From: an uncultured bacterium
GTDB lineage: Bacteria; Hydrogenedentota; Hydrogenedentia; Hydrogenedentales; CAILVY01
Length of the DNA stretch: 64,000 bases
NCBI GenBank assembly: GCA_937951485.1
Contig: CALEDJ010000005.1
Coordinates: 1 to 64,000, forward strand
Direction: 5' to 3'
The notes beneath the pieces are model-generated. The model was not told the origin of the DNA, did no database searches, and saw only the letters and a list, made by a program, of their open reading frames with translations. The position numbers and the translations under genes are program-made. Position 1 is the stretch's first letter, and the number at the start of each line of letters is the position of its first letter. Below, one piece after another: positions 10,788 to 19,120 of this stretch.

Positions 10788-11249
10788 CCTTCTTCGACAG
10801 GATAACGGGATGGACAGGATGGGTTCAAAACGCGGGTTTTGTGTTTACGTCCATATTGTCAGTCAAATTACAGGACACACGAAATGTTCTGGATTTGCGC
10901 ATGCGCGGAAAAGACGATGCCGGGGTTTTGAGAGATGCAGTGCGATATTTGTGGTTGTGGCCATGCGGGGCCGGGATGGAATTCCTTTGCTTAACGGCCC
11001 GTGAGGTTGCAGATGGCATAGGGGTGAAACGCTGTTTGTTGTGGGAATACGCCGCCAAACACACGCATTGGCATGTGATACATATGGTATTTCAGATGCA
11101 CGGAATTGGCGTTAACGGCTCGAAATAAGTTATATTATGCGGAATCCATAAGCAGAAGCGCACAAGGAATGGCTCCCTGTGTTTTTCTGCTTGTCCGGTT
11201 GACAAGCGCGGCGCAGGGAGGAACAAGTTCATCGAAAGGATGAGGAACA
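10788..11249. other. Intergenic region with degraded repeats
   Basis: No gene is recognised in these 462 bp. A CGGGATGGACAGGATGGG piece at 10806-10823 matches the inverse of CATCCTGTTCATCCTGTCAT near 14625. A diverged family D copy (GTTCTGGATTTGCGCATGCG) lies near 10884. Just before the next gene is a ribosome binding site, AAGGATGAGG (11236-11245), for a TTG start at 11250. Confidence 0.5.
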
Positions 11250-13517
11250 TTGGCGTCTCGCAAACTGGAAAAAATGGCTTTCGTCGCTGATTATCCGCCG
11301 CGCCAATGCGGCATTGCCACTTTTACAGCCGACCTGCTGGAGAATGTAAGCGTCGAATTGCCACGGGGACAAGTCTTTGCCGTCGCCATGAATGACACCC
11401 CCGCGGGATACAGATATCCGGATCGGGTGCATTTTGAGGTGTTTCAGAATGACCGGCCCGGTTACCGGCGCGCCGCGGATTTTCTTAACATCAGCCATGT
11501 GGATATCGCGTGTCTGCAGCATGAATACGGCATTTTCGGAGGGGAAGCGGGCAGCCACCTGCTCGTATTGCTGCGCGACCTGCACATGCCCATTGTCACC
11601 ACGTTGCACACAGTGCTGCAGCAGCCGACCGAAATGCAGCGGTCGGTGCTGATGGAGGTGGCCGAACTGTCGCACAAAATCGTGGTGATGAGTGAGAAGG
11701 CGGTGGGGTTCCTGCGGGAGATTTACGGTGTTCCCGATAGCAAGATCAGGGTCATTCCGCACGGCGTGCCCGACGTCCCTTTTGTTGATCCAAACTATTA
11801 CAAAGACCTTTTCGGGGTGGAAGGCCGGCGCGTGCTTCTCACCTTCGGCCTGCTTTCGCCTAACAAAGGTTTGGAGTACATGGTTCAGGCCATGCCGGAT
11901 ATTGTCCGGAGATTTCCGGATGTCGTATATATCATTCTTGGGGCCACGCACCCGCACATTCTCAGAACGTCCGGGGAGGAATACCGCCTGCGTCTCCAGC
12001 GGATGGTGCGCGATCTGGGGATTGAAGACAATGTCGTTTTTCATAACCGATTCGTCAGCATCACCGAGTTGACGGAGTTTCTTGGAGCGGCGGACATCTA
12101 CGTCACACCGTATCTCAATGTGGAGCAGATTACCTCGGGAACCCTTGCGTATGCGGTGGGTGCCGGGAAGGCGGTGGTGTCCACCCCTTATTGGTATGCC
12201 GAAGAACTTCTGGCCGAGGGGCGGGGGTCGCTTGTGCCGTTCCGCGATGAACGGGCGCTTGCGGAAACAGTGATTGGCCTGCTTGAAAACGAAGTGGACC
12301 GGCATGCCATGCGCAAGCGGGCCTATACCTATGGCCGGCAGATGATTTGGCGGCAGGTGGCGCGCGATTACATCGCCCTTTTTGACGACGTGCTGGATTC
12401 GCTGGCGAGCCAGCCGCGACCGCTGGCGATGAGCAAAGCCTGGGCGCCCGGCACTACCGAGTTGCCGACGATCAAACTTGATCATATGGTCAATCTCACC
12501 GATGACACGGGTATCATTCAGCACGCGGTGTTCACCATCCCGAAATACGAGGAAGGATACTGCACGGACGACAATGCCCGGGCGCTGGTCGCAACGGTGA
12601 TGGCCGCCGAAGAGATCGCGGACGATTCGCGCCTTTCTTTGTTGAGCATGCGCTATCTCGCGTTTCTCACGCATGCCTTCAACAAAGAAAATCGCCGATT
12701 CCGGAATTTCATGACGTATGACCGCCGCTGGCTGGAAGAGGCCGGGTCTGAAAACGCCCACGGCCACGCGCTTTGGGGGCTGGGCGCTGCGGTGGCATAC
12801 AGCCGCCTGGATGGCGTGCGGTATCAGGCAGCCAACCTTTTCGAAGAGGCATTGCCGGTCGCGGAACATTTCACCAGCCCGCGGGCGTGGGCCTTCACGC
12901 TCATCGGCATCCATGAATTTCTACGGCACTACGGAGGGGCCACGGAAGTGCGGCGGGTGCGCGCCGTGCTCGCGGAGCGTCTTCTGGATGCCTGGCGCAA
13001 CACCGCGTCGGAGGACTGGCCGTGGTTCGAATCGTCGCTGGCCTACGCCAATGCGTCATTGTCGCATGCCATGATACTGAGCGGGCAGTGGATGCAGCGG
13101 CCGGACATGTCGGAAGCCGGTTTCAAGAGTCTTGAGTGGCTTTATCGCATTCAAACCGCCCCGCAAGGCCACTTCGCGCCGATTGGCTCGAATGGTTTCT
13201 ATGATCGGGGCGGTACGCCGGCGCGTTTTGACCAGCAGCCGATCGAGGCGATGGCGATGATTCGCGCCTGTTTCGGGGCCTATCATGCTTCCGGTGACAA
13301 ACAATGGATCACGAAGGCCGGCCGCGCCTTCGAGTGGTTCCTCGGCGCCAACGACCTCAATATTCCGCTCTATGACCCGGCAACGGGCGGATGCCATGAC
13401 GGGCTGCATCCCGATCGCCTCAACAAGAATGAAGGCGCGGAATCCACCATCTCGTGGTTGATCGCCCTGATTGAGATGTTGACGTCCGACCGTGTGCGCA
13501 AGGAGAAAGTGGATTGA
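11250..13517 (+). CDS. GT4 glycosyltransferase fused to a helical glycosidase-like domain
   Basis: The 755-residue protein has two parts. Residues 1 to about 385 form a GT-B fold GT4 glycosyltransferase. It has the opening DYPPRQCGIATFTADLLENV, an HGVPD nucleotide-sugar loop, a TFGLLSPNKGLEYMV segment and a C-terminal loop SGTLAYAVGAGKAVVSTPYW. Residues about 420-755 look like an alpha/alpha-barrel domain (YCTDDNARALV, GHALWGLG, repeated helical pairs) found in a set of GT4 proteins next to GH130 genes. The start is a TTG at 11250 with AAGGATGAGG upstream. The stop overlaps the GH130 ATG by 4 bp, so the two are coupled. Making or remodelling a mannose-containing glycan is inferred from this partnership. 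No export signal is present, so the protein is probably cytoplasmic. Confidence 0.8.
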   Translation: MASRKLEKMAFVADYPPRQCGIATFTADLLENVSVELPRGQVFAVAMNDTPAGYRYPDRVHFEVFQNDRPGYRRAADFLNISHVDIACLQHEYGIFGGEAGSHLLVLLRDLHMPIVTTLHTVLQQPTEMQRSVLMEVAELSHKIVVMSEKAVGFLREIYGVPDSKIRVIPHGVPDVPFVDPNYYKDLFGVEGRRVLLTFGLLSPNKGLEYMVQAMPDIVRRFPDVVYIILGATHPHILRTSGEEYRLRLQRMVRDLGIEDNVVFHNRFVSITELTEFLGAADIYVTPYLNVEQITSGTLAYAVGAGKAVVSTPYWYAEELLAEGRGSLVPFRDERALAETVIGLLENEVDRHAMRKRAYTYGRQMIWRQVARDYIALFDDVLDSLASQPRPLAMSKAWAPGTTELPTIKLDHMVNLTDDTGIIQHAVFTIPKYEEGYCTDDNARALVATVMAAEEIADDSRLSLLSMRYLAFLTHAFNKENRRFRNFMTYDRRWLEEAGSENAHGHALWGLGAAVAYSRLDGVRYQAANLFEEALPVAEHFTSPRAWAFTLIGIHEFLRHYGGATEVRRVRAVLAERLLDAWRNTASEDWPWFESSLAYANASLSHAMILSGQWMQRPDMSEAGFKSLEWLYRIQTAPQGHFAPIGSNGFYDRGGTPARFDQQPIEAMAMIRACFGAYHASGDKQWITKAGRAFEWFLGANDLNIPLYDPATGGCHDGLHPDRLNKNEGAESTISWLIALIEMLTSDRVRKEKVD

Positions 13518-14500
13518 TGAAGCAGCGACGCCTTCACGATGGTATGGAGTTATTCAGGCGGTATGAGGGCAATCCCATCCTTACGGCGGCCGAATGGCCC
13601 TATCCGGCGCACACCGTGTTCAATCCCGGCGCCGTGGTGCTCGAAGACGGAACCACATTGTTGTTGTGCCGGGTGGAGGATCACCGGGGGATATCGCACC
13701 TGTGCGCTGCGCGGTCGGAGAACGGCATTGACAACTGGCGCATTGATCCCACACCCACATTCGCGCCGGAACCGCAGTGTTTTCCCGAGGAAATATGGGG
13801 CGTCGAAGACCCGCGCATCACATTCATCCCGGAGTTGCGCAAATACGCGATTGCCTACACGTCCTATTCCCGGGGCGGGCCGGGCGTTTCACTCGCGCTC
13901 ACCGAGGATTTCAAGTCATTTGAACGGATGGGCGTGGTGATGCCCCCGGAAGACAAAGACGCCGCCCTGCTCCCGCGCCGTTTCGGGGCATATGGCACGT
14001 GGGTGCTGCTGCACCGGCCCTCAACGCAGATCGGCGCGCATATCTGGATTTCCTATTCGCCGGATCTGCGTCATTGGGGGTCCCACCGCCTCATGCTGAT
14101 GGCGCGGCGCGGCGCCTGGTGGGACGCCAACAAGATCGGGCTGTCGCCCCCACTGATCGAAACGCCGGAGGGCTGGCTGATGGTCTACCACGGCGTGCGC
14201 CAGACCGCATCGGGCGCCATCTACCGGCAGGGCCTCGCGCTTTTCGACCTGGAAGAACCCTCCCGCTGTCTTCTGCGCGGCGATGAATGGATATTCGGAC
14301 CGGAAACGGAATATGAGATCCACGGCGATGTGCCGGGCGCGGTGTTCTGTTGCGGCGCCACCATTGCGCCCGACGGCGACACCCTGCGTCTCTATTACTC
14401 CGGCGCGGATTCCTGCATTGCGCTGGCCACCGCCAGCATCAAAAAATTGCTGGAGTGGCTCAAGTGCACGGGACGCCCTCCAGTGCTCCCGCAAGCCTGA
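13514..14500 (+). CDS. GH130 family beta-mannoside phosphorylase or hydrolase
   Basis: The 328-residue product is a GH130 five-bladed propeller. Known members mostly phosphorolyse beta-1,4- or beta-1,2-linked mannosides to mannose-1-phosphate. Visible family features are RYEGNPILTA at the start, FNPGAVVL, LLCRVEDHRG, WGVEDPRIT (likely proton-donor Asp), DANKIGLSPPLIETPEGWLMVYHGV and the final YYSGADSCIALATA. The Arg, Lys (DANKIG) and His (YHGV) positions normally used for phosphate binding are present, which favours a phosphorylase over a hydrolase. The gene is translationally coupled to the upstream GT4 fusion by an ATGA overlap. No signal peptide is seen, so it is cytoplasmic. The exact linkage acted on is not readable from sequence. 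Confidence 0.85.
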   Translation: MMKQRRLHDGMELFRRYEGNPILTAAEWPYPAHTVFNPGAVVLEDGTTLLLCRVEDHRGISHLCAARSENGIDNWRIDPTPTFAPEPQCFPEEIWGVEDPRITFIPELRKYAIAYTSYSRGGPGVSLALTEDFKSFERMGVVMPPEDKDAALLPRRFGAYGTWVLLHRPSTQIGAHIWISYSPDLRHWGSHRLMLMARRGAWWDANKIGLSPPLIETPEGWLMVYHGVRQTASGAIYRQGLALFDLEEPSRCLLRGDEWIFGPETEYEIHGDVPGAVFCCGATIAPDGDTLRLYYSGADSCIALATASIKKLLEWLKCTGRPPVLPQA

Positions 14501-14663
14501 CGCAGATCACCGGTGTCCTGTTGTGGATCGCACGCATGGGGGCGACAGGCCGACAAACCTGACGCCCGGGGGGGTACCCATGAAACGCGCAACCGAGGAT
14601 TCTCTTCGTCCGATGTTCAAATGCCATCCTGTTCATCCTGTCATCCCGTCGCTTCAATCCCGC

Positions 14664-16658
14664 TCACTGTTTCCAGACGCACCGGTAATTGAAGCGGCGG
14701 TTGGGGGCGGTGTCGCCGTGGAGGCAGAGGGAGATGGGGTCCTTGAGATCGGCGGGATTGTCGGTCCATTTGAAATCAAAGGTCAGCGCGTCGCCCGCCA
14801 GGCCGATTTTTTCGCGTTGTATGGCGAGTTCCAGGGACTTCCCGGTGTAACGATAGGACAGTTGCGCCGCCTCGACCCATGACCCGCCATCGGCATCCGG
14901 GGCATGCCTCATCAATGTCGTGGTATTTTCGTCAATCACCTTGTAGTTGATGAGATAATCGTAGCCGAACCATCCGGTGTCGTGGTTCTGGTCGGCGTCA
15001 ATGAGCAGGAGCATCCAGTGTTTGCCGGTGTGCGGGGAGAGCGGTTCGTGCGTCTCCGCGTAGAAATAGATGTGTTCCGCGCCGACGGCCACCTTGCACG
15101 TGATGATGTCGTTGCGCCCGGAGTCGTCCTTATAGTGCAGGCCGCCGTAGCCGGGATAGTCGCGGTGGAAGGTGTCGCCGATGGTGTCGCGATACTCCAC
15201 GGCGACGGCGTCCCAGTCCGCGAAATCGCCGTCTATCGTGATTTCGTTCATGCCGCGCAGTTCGGGAATGGGACGCGCGCCCTTGTATCTGCGGATGTTC
15301 TGCGCCATCTGCATGTAGTAATTGTCGGTATAGCCGCCCTTCATCGGGTGGATGCAGCGGTTGAATTCGGAATTGTACTGGTCCACAAAGAAGAAGGGGT
15401 TGTCGCGGCGCATGAACCTGAAGGTCTGTCCTTCGGGCGGGTGGTATTTCCCCGCCGTCCACTCGTTCCAGTCGTTGAGGTACAGAAACTGCGGATCGGA
15501 CTTCAGCGCCTCGTCCCATCGTTCCTGGAAATAGATGCCGTAGCCTTCGGGATTTTCGACCGTCTTGCCGAGCCAGGGGACATACGTGGGCACGGGCAGG
15601 TCGTATTCGTTCAATTCGGGCTGGCCGTGTTCGCGCGTCCAGCACTTGCCGACCATGCTTGCGGGATGCTGCGCGGGGGTAACGGCTGCCTGCTCCTTGA
15701 TGCCTTTGTGGCGCGAAACGAGATCATCGGGGTCCATCGCCTTGACGGGTTCGTGGGCAAGGTCGTACCCGAAACTCCAGTAGTCTTCCGTGCCGATGGC
15801 GCGCTTCCCGGCCCACTCGTAATAGCCCCACCACATGGTCCGCAGGGTGAAGAAATCCTTCACTTCCTGCGAGTAATCGGTGTAAAACTCCTCGGTATAT
15901 TTCGGGTCGCCGAAATGCGGATGGTCCGGGTCGGTTCTGGCGGCAGGATCATAGTGCAGGTTGGGGTGCTTGATGTCCCTTCCGTTGGCGTCCACCTCCG
16001 GCGTGCCGTTGTAGAGCAACAGCGGCTTGCCGTCCCAATGGAACCACAAGTCCTTGTATTTCTCCGGGACGTAAATGCGTTCATACAAATCCTGCACCAC
16101 GGTGATGCAGGGACCGTTGAACGCCCAGAAACAGAACTGCGGCACTTTGTTGCCCTCGGCCTTCATCTGCTGCATCGTGAGGAAAACGACATCCCACTCG
16201 TCCCAATAGCGCACCGCGTTGGTCACGTCCATCACGAGCACATCCACGCCCGCATCGGCCAGCATGGACATGTCTTTGCGGATGACGTATGCGTCTTTGC
16301 TCAGGAAATACCCCATTTCCGGTTCGCCCCAGTGGTAGGAGGGGTATTCCCACAGCGGGTGACTGGCGTCCAGGCGCGCGCTCGGATCGGCGGCGAGGAT
16401 TCTGGTCACATCGGCGGTGTAGGGGCTTTTCACACCCGCAAGGCTGTCGCCGTGCCACGTGATATAGAAGATGCCGACCACCCGCCGCTGGTCCGTCTTT
16501 GGCGGCCCCACCGTCGCAGCATCCGGCATGGTGCGGCCCAGCGCGTCAGTCGCTACCCAGGTGTCGGGATACAAGTCGCGGTAATACGGGTCCGCCGCTT
16601 GCGTCTCACCCACAACGCATACCGTAAGAATAAGACATGTGAAGACCTGCGTTTTCAT
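14664..16658 (-). CDS. Secreted GH99/GH71-like protein with C-terminal CBM9/DOMON-like domain
   Basis: The 664-residue product has a signal peptide (residues 1 to about 21, ending TQAA). Residues about 55-450 look like a TIM-barrel glycosidase-like domain in the style of GH99/GH71. Evidence is an opening VVGIFYITWHGD, then MSMLADAGVDVLVMDVTNA, FCFWAFNG, GKPLLLYNG, and LNDWNEWTAGKYHPP, which carries acidic residues typical of an active site. Residues about 465-664 resemble a CBM9/DOMON-like beta-sandwich (ITIDGDFADWDAVA, LLLIDADQNHDTGWFGYDY), usually a carbohydrate-binding module. I cannot assign the family firmly and the substrate is unknown. A GGGGAT ribosome binding site precedes the ATG. 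It is divergently placed from the lipoprotein gene at 17057. Confidence 0.6.
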   Translation of the reverse strand: MKTQVFTCLILTVCVVGETQAADPYYRDLYPDTWVATDALGRTMPDAATVGPPKTDQRRVVGIFYITWHGDSLAGVKSPYTADVTRILAADPSARLDASHPLWEYPSYHWGEPEMGYFLSKDAYVIRKDMSMLADAGVDVLVMDVTNAVRYWDEWDVVFLTMQQMKAEGNKVPQFCFWAFNGPCITVVQDLYERIYVPEKYKDLWFHWDGKPLLLYNGTPEVDANGRDIKHPNLHYDPAARTDPDHPHFGDPKYTEEFYTDYSQEVKDFFTLRTMWWGYYEWAGKRAIGTEDYWSFGYDLAHEPVKAMDPDDLVSRHKGIKEQAAVTPAQHPASMVGKCWTREHGQPELNEYDLPVPTYVPWLGKTVENPEGYGIYFQERWDEALKSDPQFLYLNDWNEWTAGKYHPPEGQTFRFMRRDNPFFFVDQYNSEFNRCIHPMKGGYTDNYYMQMAQNIRRYKGARPIPELRGMNEITIDGDFADWDAVAVEYRDTIGDTFHRDYPGYGGLHYKDDSGRNDIITCKVAVGAEHIYFYAETHEPLSPHTGKHWMLLLIDADQNHDTGWFGYDYLINYKVIDENTTTLMRHAPDADGGSWVEAAQLSYRYTGKSLELAIQREKIGLAGDALTFDFKWTDNPADLKDPISLCLHGDTAPNRRFNYRCVWKQ

Positions 16659-16689
16659 GACATGATCCCCGACATTGCTTGTTTGACCC

Positions 16690-16945
16690 AGTCCTGTTGT
16701 TGTGGCCGGTCTCCGGACCGCGCCACCCGCACGACCGAAGGTCTCCAGAAAATCCGCAGGCTAAAGCCTGTACTCCAGAACAGCGTCCTTTGTGGCTCGG
16801 ATGAGAGATCGGTCGCAACAGTCAGACGGTCCTTATCTGACGCGGGGCGAGTATAGCACAGGCATGCATTGCTGCACGGCGTCCGGGCAGGCCCGGACGC
16901 ATGAAAACGGTGGCAAGCCGCCGCAGTCCAATGAACTGCAAGCGT
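16690..16945. repeat. Dispersed repeat block, families B and C
   Basis: The 16659-17056 gap holds repeat modules and no gene. Family B: TTGTTGTGGCCGGTCTCCGG, GACCGAAGGTCTCC and GCAGGCTAAAGCCTGTACTC, the inverse orientation of the 6.7-kb block. Family C: GCATGC...GTCCGGGCAGGCCCGGAC followed by GGTGGCAAGCCGCCGCAGTC at about 16862-16938. Family C recurs at 51243-51360 in the same order. Each module is a small palindrome. Confidence 0.65.
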
Positions 16946-16998
16946 GGTGACAATGTTGGCAGACTGACGCAATCGTTTTCATAATCCCGTCGTTCCTG

Positions 16999-17027
16999 TT
17001 TACATCGTTCATCGTCTGTGCTACGCT
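16999..17027 (+). promoter_or_regulatory. Predicted sigma-70 promoter for the CsgG-domain lipoprotein operon
   Basis: TTTACA (16999-17004), a 17-bp spacer, then TACGCT (17022-17027). The ATG is 30 bp further on, with a purine-rich GGAGGCAGAGG ribosome binding site at 17040-17050. Confidence 0.45.
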
Positions 17028-17056
17028 AAGCATGGCGATGGAGGCAGAGGTGTGTG

Positions 17057-19120
17057 ATGGGTAGATGGTTCTTTGCAGCGTTGCTCGCAGGGGCGCTTGC
17101 CGGGGGGTGCGCCGGGAGCCGGGACTGGGCCTACGAGCGCGATGGCGTCCGCTATGGCGTGACGGACGGGGTCTTTCGCGGGCGCTGGTGGAGTTACAGC
17201 GAGCGGGGTTCGTCGTTCCTGGCGGGGCGCTTCTACGAGGAGGCGGTCCGGGATTTCCAGGTGGCGCTCAGGGGCCGCGCCACGGATTCATGGCGCGCAC
17301 GCACCTACGGTCTCCACTTTGTCGCGTATTTCCCCAACCGCGAACTGGGCGTCGCCTACTATCACCTGGACCAACTCGACGAGGCGGAGCGCTGTCTGCT
17401 GCGTTCGCTCAGCCAGATTGACACGGACCGCGCCCATTACTACCTGAAACAGGTCCGGAAACAACAGATCGCGCGGGGGCTGCTGGAAGACTTGGAAGCG
17501 CCGCAAATTGCGGTGTCTGTCCCTGAATCGGTTGCGGGGACGCAGTGGGTGCGGGTGGCGATCGAGGCGCGAGACGATGTCGGCGTGGCGGGAGTCGCGG
17601 TCAATGGGCGCACCCTGCCGCAGCGCGGCGCGCCGCATGCGCTGGCGCTGGAAACGGAAGTGGCGCTGGAAGAGGGCGGGAACGCCATCACCGTGTCGGT
17701 CCGCGATCTGGCGGGCAAGGAAACCACGGAAACCCGGCAGATTCTGGTGGACATGACCGGCCCCACGATTGGGCTGTTCACGCCGGTGGACGATATGGTC
17801 GCGGCGGCTCCCGTCATCCGGATTCGCGGCGCGGCGGTGGACCGCGGCGGCGTCGCCGCGTTGCGCATCGGTGACCGGACTTTGCACCGCGATGCGCCGC
17901 AGGCGCGCGTGGAATTCGACCAGGAGATGCCGTTGCGCCCCGGGGAAAACCTGTTCGTGGTGTCCGCGACGGACACGGCGGGCAATGAGACGCGGTCGGC
18001 GGTACGCGTGTTCCACGGCGCGCCGGATGCCGCCGAGGCGCGGCATTGGCTGCTGCGCCAAAAGCATCCCGACGGCGTGCGCGTGGCGCATGGGGGCGGC
18101 GCGGTGATGACGCTCTTCGCCGCCATCGAGGCCCCCGGTCCGCAAATCCGCCTGAAATCGCCGGACCCGTCCCGCCCCTACCGGCACAACCGCACGCTGT
18201 GCGTGGCGGGCGAAGTGATTACGCCGGACCGGGTGGCGGCGCTCACCATCAACGGCGCGCCGTTCGAGGATCTGGTCGGCGCGCCGCGCGAGAGTTTCAA
18301 CAAGCGCATCCCGATTGCGGACGCCGACGCCGACCGCCTCCCGATTGACATTCACGCCGAAGACGTGTCCGGCGCGCAGGCGACAGAGCATTTTGAGGTG
18401 GAAGTGCGGCCGGTCACGCTGGCGTCGCGTGAATCCCGGATGCCGGTGGCCGTGCTGGCCTTTGCCGGCCACGGCGTGGACCCCGCGCTCGGCGAATTGC
18501 TGCGCACCACGACCGAGGCGGAACTGGTGGCGCAGGACCGCTTCCGGCTTCTGGACCGCATGCGCCTGCAGGACGTGCTGACGGAACAGCAACTGGCCGA
18601 CGCGCTCGGCGACCCTGCAGAGGCGATTCGCCTCGGCAGAATTACGCCCGCCCATGTGTTTCTCGTCGCCGATGTCTTCCCGCGCGATCAGCAGGGCGTC
18701 GAGGTCAAGGCGCGGGTGATCAGCACGGAGACCTCGGAAATCGCCGCGACGCTGGACGCCTTCATTGACAATCGCGAGAGCCGCGAAGCAATGGCGCAGG
18801 GCTGCGCGTCGCTGGCGTCGCAACTGGGCGCGTTGTATCCCCGGCTGTCGGGCGAGATCCTCTCCGTGCGCGGCGAAGACATGCTGCTCAATTGGACCCG
18901 CGAAGACGGCGTCCGCGAAGGGTCCTATTGCATCGTCGTGCAGGAGGAGTTGCCCTGGGTGGATGAAACGACCGGCGAGGTGATCGAGCCAGGCGAGTTT
19001 GTCGAGATCGGGCGGGGCAGAATCACGGGTGTGCTCCAGAACGGGAGCCGGGCGCGCGCCGTGGACCGCAAGGAGGAGGGTATCCGTTTTGAGAGCGGCA
19101 TGCCGGCCGTCACCATGTAA
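17057..19120 (+). CDS. Lipoprotein with TPR-like, Ig-like repeat and CsgG-type domains
   Basis: The 687-residue product begins with a lipoprotein signal (hydrophobic stretch then lipobox LAGGC), so it should be lipid-anchored, probably at the outer membrane. Residues about 50-140 contain TPR-like helices (SSFLAGRFYEEAVRDFQVAL, YYHLDQLDEAERCLLRSL). Residues about 155-330 hold two Ig-like/bacterial cadherin-type repeats (GVAGVAVNGRTL, GGVAALRIGDRTL, each ending NxxxVxxxDxAGxET). Residues about 470-590 match the CsgG/curli-assembly-type ATP-independent fold (VAVLAFAGHGVDPALGELL, TTTEAELVAQDRFRLLDRMRLQDVLTE). CsgG proteins form or regulate outer-membrane secretion pores. A GTG three bases upstream could also start translation. 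The 3' end overlaps the next gene by 32 bp. A role in surface export or envelope assembly is inferred. Confidence 0.75.
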   Translation: MGRWFFAALLAGALAGGCAGSRDWAYERDGVRYGVTDGVFRGRWWSYSERGSSFLAGRFYEEAVRDFQVALRGRATDSWRARTYGLHFVAYFPNRELGVAYYHLDQLDEAERCLLRSLSQIDTDRAHYYLKQVRKQQIARGLLEDLEAPQIAVSVPESVAGTQWVRVAIEARDDVGVAGVAVNGRTLPQRGAPHALALETEVALEEGGNAITVSVRDLAGKETTETRQILVDMTGPTIGLFTPVDDMVAAAPVIRIRGAAVDRGGVAALRIGDRTLHRDAPQARVEFDQEMPLRPGENLFVVSATDTAGNETRSAVRVFHGAPDAAEARHWLLRQKHPDGVRVAHGGGAVMTLFAAIEAPGPQIRLKSPDPSRPYRHNRTLCVAGEVITPDRVAALTINGAPFEDLVGAPRESFNKRIPIADADADRLPIDIHAEDVSGAQATEHFEVEVRPVTLASRESRMPVAVLAFAGHGVDPALGELLRTTTEAELVAQDRFRLLDRMRLQDVLTEQQLADALGDPAEAIRLGRITPAHVFLVADVFPRDQQGVEVKARVISTETSEIAATLDAFIDNRESREAMAQGCASLASQLGALYPRLSGEILSVRGEDMLLNWTREDGVREGSYCIVVQEELPWVDETTGEVIEPGEFVEIGRGRITGVLQNGSRARAVDRKEEGIRFESGMPAVTM

